Part shown: positions 57,516-64,000 of the stretch, in pieces | How positions within the stretch are numbered: the stretch's first letter is position 1 | How the letters are laid out: each line of letters starts with the position of its first letter | The notes under the pieces: model-generated | The model's input: the letters and a program-made list of their open reading frames with translations, nothing else | Database searches by the model: none | What the model was told of the DNA's origin: nothing | Program-made: the position numbers and the translations under genes | Source: Stutzerimonas nitrititolerans | GTDB lineage: Bacteria > Pseudomonadota > Gammaproteobacteria > Pseudomonadales > Pseudomonadaceae | Direction of reading: 5' to 3' | Assembly: GCF_003696285.1 (NCBI RefSeq) | Contig: NZ_RFFL01000006.1 | Span: 124,001-188,000 of the forward strand | DNA: 64,000 bases

Positions 57516-58553
57516 ATGCTCGATACCGAACGCTGCTGGCAAGCCCTCTGCGAACGCGACGCGCGCTTCGATGGACGCTTCGTGTTCGCCGTGCAATCAA
57601 CGGGCATCTTCTGCCGCCCGAGCTGCCCCGCGCGTCGCCCCAAGCGTGAAGGCGTGACGTTCCACGCCAACGCCGAGGCCGCGCTGGCGGCGGGCTTCCG
57701 CCCTTGCCGACGCTGCTCGCCCCAGGGACAGAGCCCGGCCGAGCAACTGGATGCGCTGGTCGTCGCCGCCTGTCGCCTGATCGACGAGGCGCCGCAAACA
57801 CCCACGCTCACACAACTGGCCGCACGCATCGGCGTTTCCTCCTCGCATCTGGCGCGCGCCTTCAAGGCGCGTACCGGTCTGACGCCGCACGCATGGGCCA
57901 GCGCGCGGCGGCGCGAGCGCCTGGAAGAGCGGCTACCGGGTGCCGATTCGGTATTGAGCGCAGCGCTCGATGCGGGTTATTCGGGCACTCGCGGCGCATA
58001 TCAGGCGACAGCAGCGATGAGCCCGGCACAGCGCAGAACGCGAGGCGCTGGCGAGACGCTGCGCTATGCCATCAGCTCCTGCCCGCTCGGCCTTCTGCTG
58101 GTGGCGGGTAGCCAGAACGGCATCTGCGCACTGCTGTTCGGCGACGACGAAGCAGCCCTGCAGGCCGAGCTGGCGAGCCGCTTCGCGGCGGCCGAACTGC
58201 AGCGCGATCAAGCCGGCCTCGGCGACTGGCTGGAAACGATCGTCACACAACTGGAAGAACCGGCCCGAGCCAGCAGCCTGCCGCTGGATCTGCGCGGCAC
58301 GGCCTTCCAGCTTCGGGTCTGGCAGGCATTGCAGCAGATTCCGCCAGGCGAGACCCGGCGCTACGCCGAACTCGCGCAAAGCCTCGGCAGCCATGCCCGC
58401 GCGGTCGCACGTGCCTGCGCCAGCAATCCGGTGGGGCTGCTGGTGCCCTGCCATCGCGTGGTCGGTGCCAACCAGGCCCTGACCGGCTATCGCTGGGACC
58501 TGGAACGCAAGGCTGCGTTGCTCGCTGCGGAGAAGCGACACAAGGGAGCCTGA
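57516..58553 (+). CDS. ada: Bifunctional transcriptional regulator / O6-methylguanine-DNA methyltransferase Ada
   Basis: 345 residues with three parts as in E. coli Ada: N-terminal Zn-binding phosphotriester-accepting domain (Cys33, Cys37, Cys64, Cys67 in FCRPSC and RPCRRC), AraC-type helix-turn-helix (about 105-165), and a C-terminal alkyltransferase with the active-site motif LVPCHRVVG (Cys312). It repairs methyl phosphotriesters and O6-methylguanine and, once methylated, activates the adaptive response. CGGAG precedes the ATG at 57516. Monocistronic. Confidence 0.95.
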   Translation: MLDTERCWQALCERDARFDGRFVFAVQSTGIFCRPSCPARRPKREGVTFHANAEAALAAGFRPCRRCSPQGQSPAEQLDALVVAACRLIDEAPQTPTLTQLAARIGVSSSHLARAFKARTGLTPHAWASARRRERLEERLPGADSVLSAALDAGYSGTRGAYQATAAMSPAQRRTRGAGETLRYAISSCPLGLLLVAGSQNGICALLFGDDEAALQAELASRFAAAELQRDQAGLGDWLETIVTQLEEPARASSLPLDLRGTAFQLRVWQALQQIPPGETRRYAELAQSLGSHARAVARACASNPVGLLVPCHRVVGANQALTGYRWDLERKAALLAAEKRHKGA

Positions 58554-58600
58554 GCGGCTTATCGCGGTCGGATGCAGTACCACCGCCGCGAGGTGCCGTC

Positions 58601-58843
58601 ATGACCGAGCTCAAGCGTTACCGCATCCACTACCGCATCAATGGCGAGCCCGCCTCGATCACGCTCGAATCCTTCGAGGAACCCGTCCTGGAGCAGGCCG
58701 AACTGGAAATTCTCCTGCATCATGTCAGGGAGCCGGGCGCCGTGATCGATGCGCCCTGGGAAATTCCACGCTGTCCGAGCGAGCAGAGCCGCATCGCCGA
58801 GCTGGGCGTCAGCGATATCCAGATAGAGGAAGAACAGCGCTGA
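58601..58843 (+). CDS. Small conserved hypothetical protein
   Basis: 80 residues, acidic, without signal or membrane segment: MTELKRYRIHYRINGEPASI, then LESFEEPVLEQAELEILLHHV and DAPWEIPRCPSEQSRIAELG. GAGGTGCCGTC precedes the ATG. It lies between ada and a TatD-type gene with short spacings on either side (47 and 55 bases), perhaps in one unit with the latter. No family recognised. Confidence 0.7.
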   Translation: MTELKRYRIHYRINGEPASITLESFEEPVLEQAELEILLHHVREPGAVIDAPWEIPRCPSEQSRIAELGVSDIQIEEEQR

Positions 58844-58898
58844 CCAGACGCCAGCTCCGCAATACGCTATCGCCCTTGCCGAAAGAGAAGGACCCGAC

Positions 58899-59681
58899 GT
58901 GCCGCTGATCGACACCCATACCCACCTGGATTTCGAGCCCTTCGACCCGGATCGCCATGAGGTGCTGGCCCGCTGCCGCGCAGCCGGCGTGGAACGCATC
59001 GTCGTGCTCGGCGTGCACGAAGCCAACTGGCAACGTGTCTGGCAACTGGCGTGCGACGAACCCCAGGTCCATGCGGCGCTGGGGCTGCATCCGGTGTTTC
59101 TCCAGGATCATCGGCCCGCGCACCTCGGGACTCTGCGCGACTGGCTGGAGCGGCTGCGGGGCGCGGAAAAGCTCTGCGCCATCGGCGAGATCGGCCTGGA
59201 CTACTACATCGAAGGCCCCGACAAGGAACGCCAGCAGCGATTGCTCGAAGCGCAACTGGCGCTGGCCGAGGAATTCGAGCTGCCGGTGCTGCTGCACGTA
59301 CGCCGCGCCCATGCAGCGATGATCGCCACCTTGAAGCGCCACAAGCTCAAGCGCGGCGGGATCGCCCATGCCTTCAGCGGGAGTTGGGAGGAAGCCCGCG
59401 AGTACATCCGGCTCGGCTACAAGCTGGGGCTCGGCGGGGCCGGCACCTGGCCCCAGGCGCACCGCATGCATCGCGTGCTGCGGCAATTGCCGCTGGAATC
59501 CATCGTGCTGGAAACCGACGCCCCGGATATCGCTCCGCACAGCCATGCCGGGCAGCGCAACAGCCCCGAGTTCCTCCCGGACATCTGCCGCGAGCTGGCC
59601 GCCATCCGCGGCATCACCCCCGAGGCGCTGGCCGAGGCCAGCCATCGGAACAGCTGCGAACTGTTCGGCTGGGAGTGCTGA
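58899..59681 (+). CDS. TatD-family metal-dependent hydrolase / DNase
   Basis: 260 residues of the TatD TIM-barrel family. Metal ligands: DTHTHLDF (His7, His9), GEIGLDYY (Glu about 93), LHVRRAH (His), HAFSGSW (His) and ETDAPDIAP (Asp about 208). Starts at a GTG (58899) with AAGGA seven bases upstream. The neighbours and motif spacing fit YjjV/YcfH-type TatD nucleases that trim DNA 3' ends; exact paralogue uncertain. Confidence 0.9.
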   Translation: MPLIDTHTHLDFEPFDPDRHEVLARCRAAGVERIVVLGVHEANWQRVWQLACDEPQVHAALGLHPVFLQDHRPAHLGTLRDWLERLRGAEKLCAIGEIGLDYYIEGPDKERQQRLLEAQLALAEEFELPVLLHVRRAHAAMIATLKRHKLKRGGIAHAFSGSWEEAREYIRLGYKLGLGGAGTWPQAHRMHRVLRQLPLESIVLETDAPDIAPHSHAGQRNSPEFLPDICRELAAIRGITPEALAEASHRNSCELFGWEC

Positions 59682-59684
59682 CCG

Positions 59685-61715
59685 TTACACGCGGAACGCA
59701 CCGATCAGACGCTGCAATTGCGCCACCAGCGCGCTCAGCTCATGGCTGGCCTGCTCGGTATGCCCCGCGCCTTCGGCAGTACGCTGCCCGGCCTCGTTGA
59801 TCGCCACGATGTTGCAGTCGATGTCGTGGGCGACCGCCGTCTGCTCCTCGGCGGCGGTGGCGATCTGCTGATTCTGATCGACGATGACGCCGACGGCGCC
59901 GAGGATGTTTTCCAGCGCCTGCTGAACCTGCGCGGACTGGCCGACGGTTTCCTCGGCCAGCGCATGGCTGGCATGCATGGTTTTCACCGCCGCGCCGACG
60001 CCGCCTTGCAGGCGCGCGATCATCGCTTCGATTTCCTCGGTCGACTGCTGGGTACGCCGGGCCAGGTTGCGCACCTCGTCGGCCACCACGGCGAATCCGC
60101 GCCCCTGTTCACCCGCGCGCGCCGCCTCGATCGCCGCGTTGAGCGCCAGCAGGTTGGTCTGCTCGGCCACGCCCTTGATCACATCCAGCACCTGGCCGAT
60201 GGCCTGGCTGTCGCTGGCCAGCTGGTTGATCGCGCCGACCGACTGTTCGATCTCGCTCGCCAGCCGTTCGATGCCGGCAACCTGGGTCTCGATCAACCGA
60301 CCACCGCTGCGGGTTTCCTGATTGACGCTCTGCGCGCTGCCCACCGCCGCCGCCGCGCTGGTGGCGACCTCCTGGGCGGTCGCCGACATCTGGTTCATGG
60401 CGGTGGCGATCTGTTCGATCTGCCCGCGCTGCTCGGAAACCGTCTGGTTGCTCTGCCCGGAAACCTGCTCGACGCGGCTCGCCTGGCGCTCGACTTCGCC
60501 GACGGTCTGCCCGACCCGCTCGATCAGCTCGCGAATCTTGCCGACGGTGACGTTGAACACCTGGCCCAGCTCACCCAGCTCGTCACGGCTGCGCACCTGG
60601 AAGCGCGCCGTCATGTCGCCATCGGCGACCCGGTCCATGATCCCGCCCAGGTCACGCAGCGAGGCGCGGGTGGAGACGTAGAAGGCGCTGTACAGGTACA
60701 CCACCAGCACGAACAACAATGCCAGGGCCGCCAGCAGCAGCGTCATCAACAGGCGCTTTTCATCCAGTCGCTTGGCCAGTTGCTCGTCGAGCAGCACCAG
60801 GATGGCGTCGTTCAGCTGATAGGTTTTCGCCATCTCGGTCGAGATCAGCTCGTAGAACTGTTCCCAGGGTTCGCTCAGCGAGTCGGCCAGGATGACCCGA
60901 TCCTGGAAGATGTCGGCGCTGTCGCGCAGGGAGTCGCGGCTGACGGCGGCCTGGTCGGCCAGCTGCGCCAGCGCGGCGCTGCCACCGGCGAGCGCGTCCT
61001 GCAGTTGCGCGCCGTATTGCGCCTGCTGCTTCTCCAGCTCGAGCAGCAGGCTGTCCAGCTGATGACTGGCATCGGAGTTGAGATAACCCTGCCCGAAGCT
61101 GAAGGAGCCGACCGCCCGGCCCTGGCCCAGCGTGGCGGTGATGGCCGGCGTTACCGAGGTGAGCAGTTCGGCGAGCATGCGCACGTCGCGCTGGCCGTCC
61201 TGGCTCAGGCCGGACTGGCTGGCGATCAGCTTGATCAGTACCTGCGTCTGTCCCAGTAGCTTGCGCGCCATGGCGCTCTTGGATTGCAGCGACTGCTCGG
61301 CCTGTGCGGCGCCCAGCGCGTTTTTCAGCTCATCGAGATGACTCTCGAACTCGGCTGCCCGCGCAGCGTCGTCGCTGACGGGGGCCAGCAGTTGCAGACC
61401 CGCGGCCAGTTTTCGCTCGGCCTCGCTCAGCCTGCGCAGCAGCGCCTGATCATCGCCGGCCTGTCCGATGATGACCTCGATCTCGACCAGGTCCGTCCAG
61501 TCCTGCATGTCACGTCGCACCTGCAACGCGGTGCCCAGCAGCTCCAGGCTCTGCAGCTCGGTGCGGGTGCCGACGAACTCGCGATACGAGTCGCGCGCCA
61601 GATAGAAGTTGGTCAGCAGCATGGGAACGAAGAACAGCACGCTGATGAGGCTGAACTTCATGGCGAAGCTCAGGCGATTCATGAACGTGACCGCGGGATA
61701 CAGGAGGCTTTGCAC
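59685..61715 (-). CDS. Methyl-accepting chemotaxis protein (PA4520-like)
   Basis: 676 residues starting at a GTG (61715, GGGAG seven bases upstream; VQSLLYP). Membrane helix (about 19-38), a long helical periplasmic domain (about 39-325), second helix (about 326-350), HAMP (about 352-405, [13 protein letters not shown]) and signalling domain with tip [18 protein letters not shown] (about 497-514). Adjacent to ampE, as the P. aeruginosa PA4520 receptor is (from memory). Ligand unknown. No good sigma-28 promoter could be found. Confidence 0.9.
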   Translation of the reverse strand: MQSLLYPAVTFMNRLSFAMKFSLISVLFFVPMLLTNFYLARDSYREFVGTRTELQSLELLGTALQVRRDMQDWTDLVEIEVIIGQAGDDQALLRRLSEAERKLAAGLQLLAPVSDDAARAAEFESHLDELKNALGAAQAEQSLQSKSAMARKLLGQTQVLIKLIASQSGLSQDGQRDVRMLAELLTSVTPAITATLGQGRAVGSFSFGQGYLNSDASHQLDSLLLELEKQQAQYGAQLQDALAGGSAALAQLADQAAVSRDSLRDSADIFQDRVILADSLSEPWEQFYELISTEMAKTYQLNDAILVLLDEQLAKRLDEKRLLMTLLLAALALLFVLVVYLYSAFYVSTRASLRDLGGIMDRVADGDMTARFQVRSRDELGELGQVFNVTVGKIRELIERVGQTVGEVERQASRVEQVSGQSNQTVSEQRGQIEQIATAMNQMSATAQEVATSAAAAVGSAQSVNQETRSGGRLIETQVAGIERLASEIEQSVGAINQLASDSQAIGQVLDVIKGVAEQTNLLALNAAIEAARAGEQGRGFAVVADEVRNLARRTQQSTEEIEAMIARLQGGVGAAVKTMHASHALAEETVGQSAQVQQALENILGAVGVIVDQNQQIATAAEEQTAVAHDIDCNIVAINEAGQRTAEGAGHTEQASHELSALVAQLQRLIGAFRV

Positions 61716-61874
61716 AGGACGTCTCCCAATTCTTATTGGTATTGCATGCAGCATCGAGGCTGCAGCAGGGCTCGTCAGAGTGTGATGCCTGTCGAGTTAT
61801 ACGACATACGCCGGGTGACTTTTGTAACTTAAGGTAATGGCGACTTGCCACTGATCGGACGGCGCTCCCACTGC

Positions 61875-62711
61875 TCAGCCGAGAATCGTCCAGATCGCGA
61901 TGATCGCGTACCAGAGCACGCGTGTGCGCACCAATAGGCCTTCGACAGCGTCAAGCTGCTCTATCCCGGCCTCCTCCACCTTGGCCTCGCCCGCTTCGGC
62001 AGCCGCCGGCCCGACCTGCGCAAGCAGCTGTCGAGCAGAGATGTGCCAATTCAACAGCTCGGGCAACAGCACCCGATTGACCGTGACAAAATTCCCCACC
62101 AGACCGAAGCTCACCAGCAATACGCGCACGGGCAGCCAGTCGAAGGCGTGCTGCAATTGCGCGGCGCGTTCACGCACACCGGCCAGTTGCGAATGTTCCG
62201 TGGCCAGCGCAAGCAGGCGGTACGCCAGGGCAGCCATCGGCCCGAGCAGCAGGTACCAGAAGATCACCGCGAAGAAACCCTGATGGCTGCGCCATAGCAG
62301 GTGCGCCTGTATAGCCGCCATGAGACTGCGCGGGTCGGCCGCCGCCAGGCCGAGATCACGCTCGGCCACCAGCGCCGCGGCTTCGCTGTCGCCTCGCCGC
62401 CAGGCATCGCGAAACGGCCCCAGTTCGCGCTTGGCATGCCCACGCCCGAGGGCGTAGAGCAGCACCAGCAGATGCAGCGGCAGGCTCAGCCAGCCGTATG
62501 CCAGCGGCTCCAGCGCCAGCAGCAGCGCGCCGAGCAGCAGCACCGGCAGCAGCACGGTCAGCGCCAGCACCAGCCAGGGCGAGGTCTCGCCCCGCTGATT
62601 GGCTTCGATCCTGGCCAGGCCCCGCAGCCAGGGGCCGTCGTGCTGCGCGTTGTCTTTCCAGTCGGTGAGCTTCTCGATCAGCAGCACCAGCAATACCACC
62701 AGAAAACTCAT
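61875..62711 (-). CDS. ampE: AmpE, regulatory membrane protein of the ampDE operon
   Basis: 278 residues with about four membrane helices. Starts MSFLVVLLVLLIEKLTDWKD; has HQGFFAVIFWYLLLGPMAAL and FDWLPVRVLLVSFGLVGNF, both AmpE-typical, and a C-terminal helix. AmpE is a membrane signal-transducer-like protein of unclear function in beta-lactamase induction. Normally it directly follows ampD; here a 198-bp element separates them (62728-62925). Confidence 0.88.
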   Translation of the reverse strand: MSFLVVLLVLLIEKLTDWKDNAQHDGPWLRGLARIEANQRGETSPWLVLALTVLLPVLLLGALLLALEPLAYGWLSLPLHLLVLLYALGRGHAKRELGPFRDAWRRGDSEAAALVAERDLGLAAADPRSLMAAIQAHLLWRSHQGFFAVIFWYLLLGPMAALAYRLLALATEHSQLAGVRERAAQLQHAFDWLPVRVLLVSFGLVGNFVTVNRVLLPELLNWHISARQLLAQVGPAAAEAGEAKVEEAGIEQLDAVEGLLVRTRVLWYAIIAIWTILG

Positions 62712-62727
62712 CTATCCGCCCCCTATC

Positions 62728-62925
62728 AGGCCGTTGAAAAACTACCTACGTTGCCATTGCTGCGTTAAAAACAGGCTCAAAATGCTCATTTAGAACACTA
62801 AACTGCGCTTTTTGACTCACTGCGCTCGCCCTCCGGGCCAGCCTACGGCTGTTACTTCGCTACGCTACGTTTCGCCTGTTTTTTGCCTTGCACTGGCTGC
62901 CTCGCCTACATTTTTCAAAGGCCTG
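62728..62925. mobile_element. MITE-like element (198 bp) inserted between ampD and ampE
   Basis: The ends are inverted (CAGGCCGTTGAAAAA on the left, TTTTTCAAAGGCCTG on the right, one mismatch) and are flanked by direct CTATC repeats (62723-62727 and 62926-62930), the mark of a 4-5 bp target duplication. The right CTA is the complement of the ampD stop TAG. Internal pieces such as TTAAAAACAGGCTC and CGCCTGTTTTTTGCCTTGC are shared with the 12523 element. No gene inside. Confidence 0.85.
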
Positions 62926-63492
62926 CTATCGGAATTCATTGGTACTCGAGACCCCAGCCATGCGCAAACGCTGCCAATCGAATGCCGGCCCTGGATCGGT
63001 CTTGCGGCCGGGCGCAATGTCGCTGTGGCCGCAGATGCGCTCCGGCGTGATAGCGGGATAGGCCTGCTGCAACAACTGGCACAGCGGGATCAGCGCGGCA
63101 TACTGCGCGTCGCTGAACGGCTCGAAATCGCTGCCTTCCAGCTCGATGCCGATGGAGAAGTCATTGCAGCCCTCGCGTTCGCCGAAACGCGACACACCCG
63201 CATGCCAGGCGCGATCCAGACAGGAAACGAACTGGGTAATGGCGCCATCGCGCTCGATCAGGAAATGCGCGGACACCTGCAGCTCGCAGATCGTCTCGAA
63301 GAAGGGGTGCTCGCTGGCCGGCAGGTCGTTCTGGAAGAATTGCTGGACCTTGCCAGTCCCGTAGCAGCCCGGCGGCAGGCTGATGTTGTGGATGACCAGC
63401 AGCGAAACCTCGCCATCCGGGCGCTTGTTGAAATTCGGTGACGGACAATGGCGAATGCCTTGGCACCAGCCTGTCGCGGTATCCAGTTGCAT
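62926..63492 (-). CDS. ampD: 1,6-anhydro-N-acetylmuramyl-L-alanine amidase AmpD
   Basis: 188-residue zinc amidase that recycles anhydro-muropeptides in the cytoplasm and so keeps AmpR-controlled beta-lactamase off. Zinc ligands are His35 (LLVIHNISLP), His156 (GHSDIAPGRK) and Asp166 (TDPGPAFDW). ATG at 63492 gives MQLDTATGWCQGIRHCPSPN; eight upstream codons are unlikely. The TAG stop is part of the duplicated target of the MITE-like element. Confidence 0.95.
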   Translation of the reverse strand: MQLDTATGWCQGIRHCPSPNFNKRPDGEVSLLVIHNISLPPGCYGTGKVQQFFQNDLPASEHPFFETICELQVSAHFLIERDGAITQFVSCLDRAWHAGVSRFGEREGCNDFSIGIELEGSDFEPFSDAQYAALIPLCQLLQQAYPAITPERICGHSDIAPGRKTDPGPAFDWQRLRMAGVSSTNEFR

Positions 63493-63579
63493 CTGGCTGA
63501 TCCTTGATCGCAGCAACCCGCAGGCTATCGCCTGCCAGATGCCTGCTGCAAGCGCACCAGCGCCACGGCCCTGTCGATC

Positions 63580-64000
63580 TCAGGTTTTCGGCAGCTTCTT
63601 TTCATCCCGGCGCGAAGCCAGGCGATCGGCCAGGCGAGTGGGTTCGGGCAATCGATAACGAGTCACGTACTGCATCACCAGTCGCGGCGCGGTGTCCAGG
63701 CTCACGCGGTTTCCCGGCGAAATGATCAAGGGCCGCACCTTGTCCTTGCTGCGCAACACCGTGCCGATGACCCGGCCACCCCTGTCCAGCAATTCGACCC
63801 TGTCGCCACGTTGCTCGCCCAGCGGCTCGTGGTGGCCGGTGAGAATCTTCTTCGCCACGCCGATGGTCGGCAAGCCGGTCACCACGCCCAGGTGCGCGGC
63901 GATGCCCAGCCCGCGCGGGTGAGCGATGCCGTGGCCGTCGGAGAAGATCAGATCGGGCACGTGCGGCAGCGCCTCGAGCGCCTGCAGCACCGCGGGCAGT
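63580..64000 (-). CDS. nfi: Endonuclease V (partial, C-terminal part)
   Basis: The frame enters from the right edge as LPAVLQALEALPHVPDL and runs to the stop at 63580. SDGHGIAHPRGLGIAAHLG is the endonuclease V signature with the catalytic Asp, followed by TIGVAKKIL and PLIISPGNRVSLDTA. The enzyme cuts DNA next to deaminated bases (inosine). The N-terminal part, including the first catalytic Asp, is outside the window. Divergent/tandem context with ampD: same strand, 87 bases upstream of it. Confidence 0.95.
   Translation of the reverse strand, partial: LPAVLQALEALPHVPDLIFSDGHGIAHPRGLGIAAHLGVVTGLPTIGVAKKILTGHHEPLGEQRGDRVELLDRGGRVIGTVLRSKDKVRPLIISPGNRVSLDTAPRLVMQYVTRYRLPEPTRLADRLASRRDEKKLPKT

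Noticed and set aside
61716..61840. Sigma-28 promoter for the second chemoreceptor
   Set aside because: TTAAGTTA is a fair -35 but nothing resembling GCCGATAA lies 11 bases after it.

Overview
The window is GC-rich, gene-dense chromosomal DNA from a Pseudomonas. The genus call rests on the gene set and near-diagnostic proteins: mreBCD divergent from gatCAB, roxSR, a 387-residue speC, dksA2-zigA behind a Zur box, ampDE, an FtnA-type ferritin, and REP/RAYT repeats of the Pseudomonas kind. A member of the stutzeri/mendocina side of the genus is likely, but that is inference. There are no rRNA or tRNA genes, no CRISPR array, no prophage and no complete classical IS.

Layout. 0-7 kb: a left-edge partial gene, the cell-shape operon mreBCD (minus strand) and the Asp/Glu-tRNA amidotransferase operon gatCAB (plus strand). 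6.8-9.4 kb: a short RlpA-like lipoprotein and two tandem cation/Ca2+ exchangers. 9.5-11.3 kb: an M23 peptidase, a membrane coiled-coil protein and a bactofilin. 11.5-14.5 kb: an AEC permease and the RoxSR redox two-component pair. 14.7-21.7 kb: a SIMPL protein, then a TonB receptor with a Fur-like site and a four-gene PepSY/DUF2271/DUF4198/flavoreductase cluster that looks like an iron uptake and reduction unit. 21.9-25.7 kb: speC, prfC and a RAYT flanked by REPs. 25.7-36.6 kb: membrane glucose dehydrogenase, MazG-like protein, CmoM, two paralogous DUF4136 lipoproteins, an SdiA-regulated-type protein, a small membrane protein, a MATE exporter, a DUF2214 protein, a hybrid histidine kinase and a NYN/OST-HTH protein. 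36.7-44.8 kb: a secreted protein, a DUF2231 protein with a sorbosone-type dehydrogenase, a composite palindromic element, a chromosomal aadA, the zinc-starvation pair dksA2-zigA, a copper-storage protein, yigZ, a DnaA-box cluster and an adenine/adenosine deaminase. 44.8-56.1 kb: a Bcr/CflA exporter divergent from a TtgR-like regulator, a sigma-28-driven chemoreceptor, ftnA and a tripartite RND pump. 56.2-64 kb: a RIO kinase, ada, a TatD-type nuclease, a second chemoreceptor, ampE-ampD and the edge of nfi.

A second layer of the window is its small palindromic repeats. At least four families are present: classic REPs (one set around a RAYT), a 22-bp palindrome pair, elements beginning AGGGTCTGTT, and longer TA-flanked MITE-like elements. 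Several of these abut or supply the stop codon of the adjoining gene (roxR, the TetR gene, ampD, dksA2), and one separates ampD from ampE inside a visible target duplication. The most interesting points are these stop-codon insertions, the DnaA-box cluster away from dnaA, the iron uptake/reduction cassette, the aadA gene outside any integron, and a likely AUC start for mreC.
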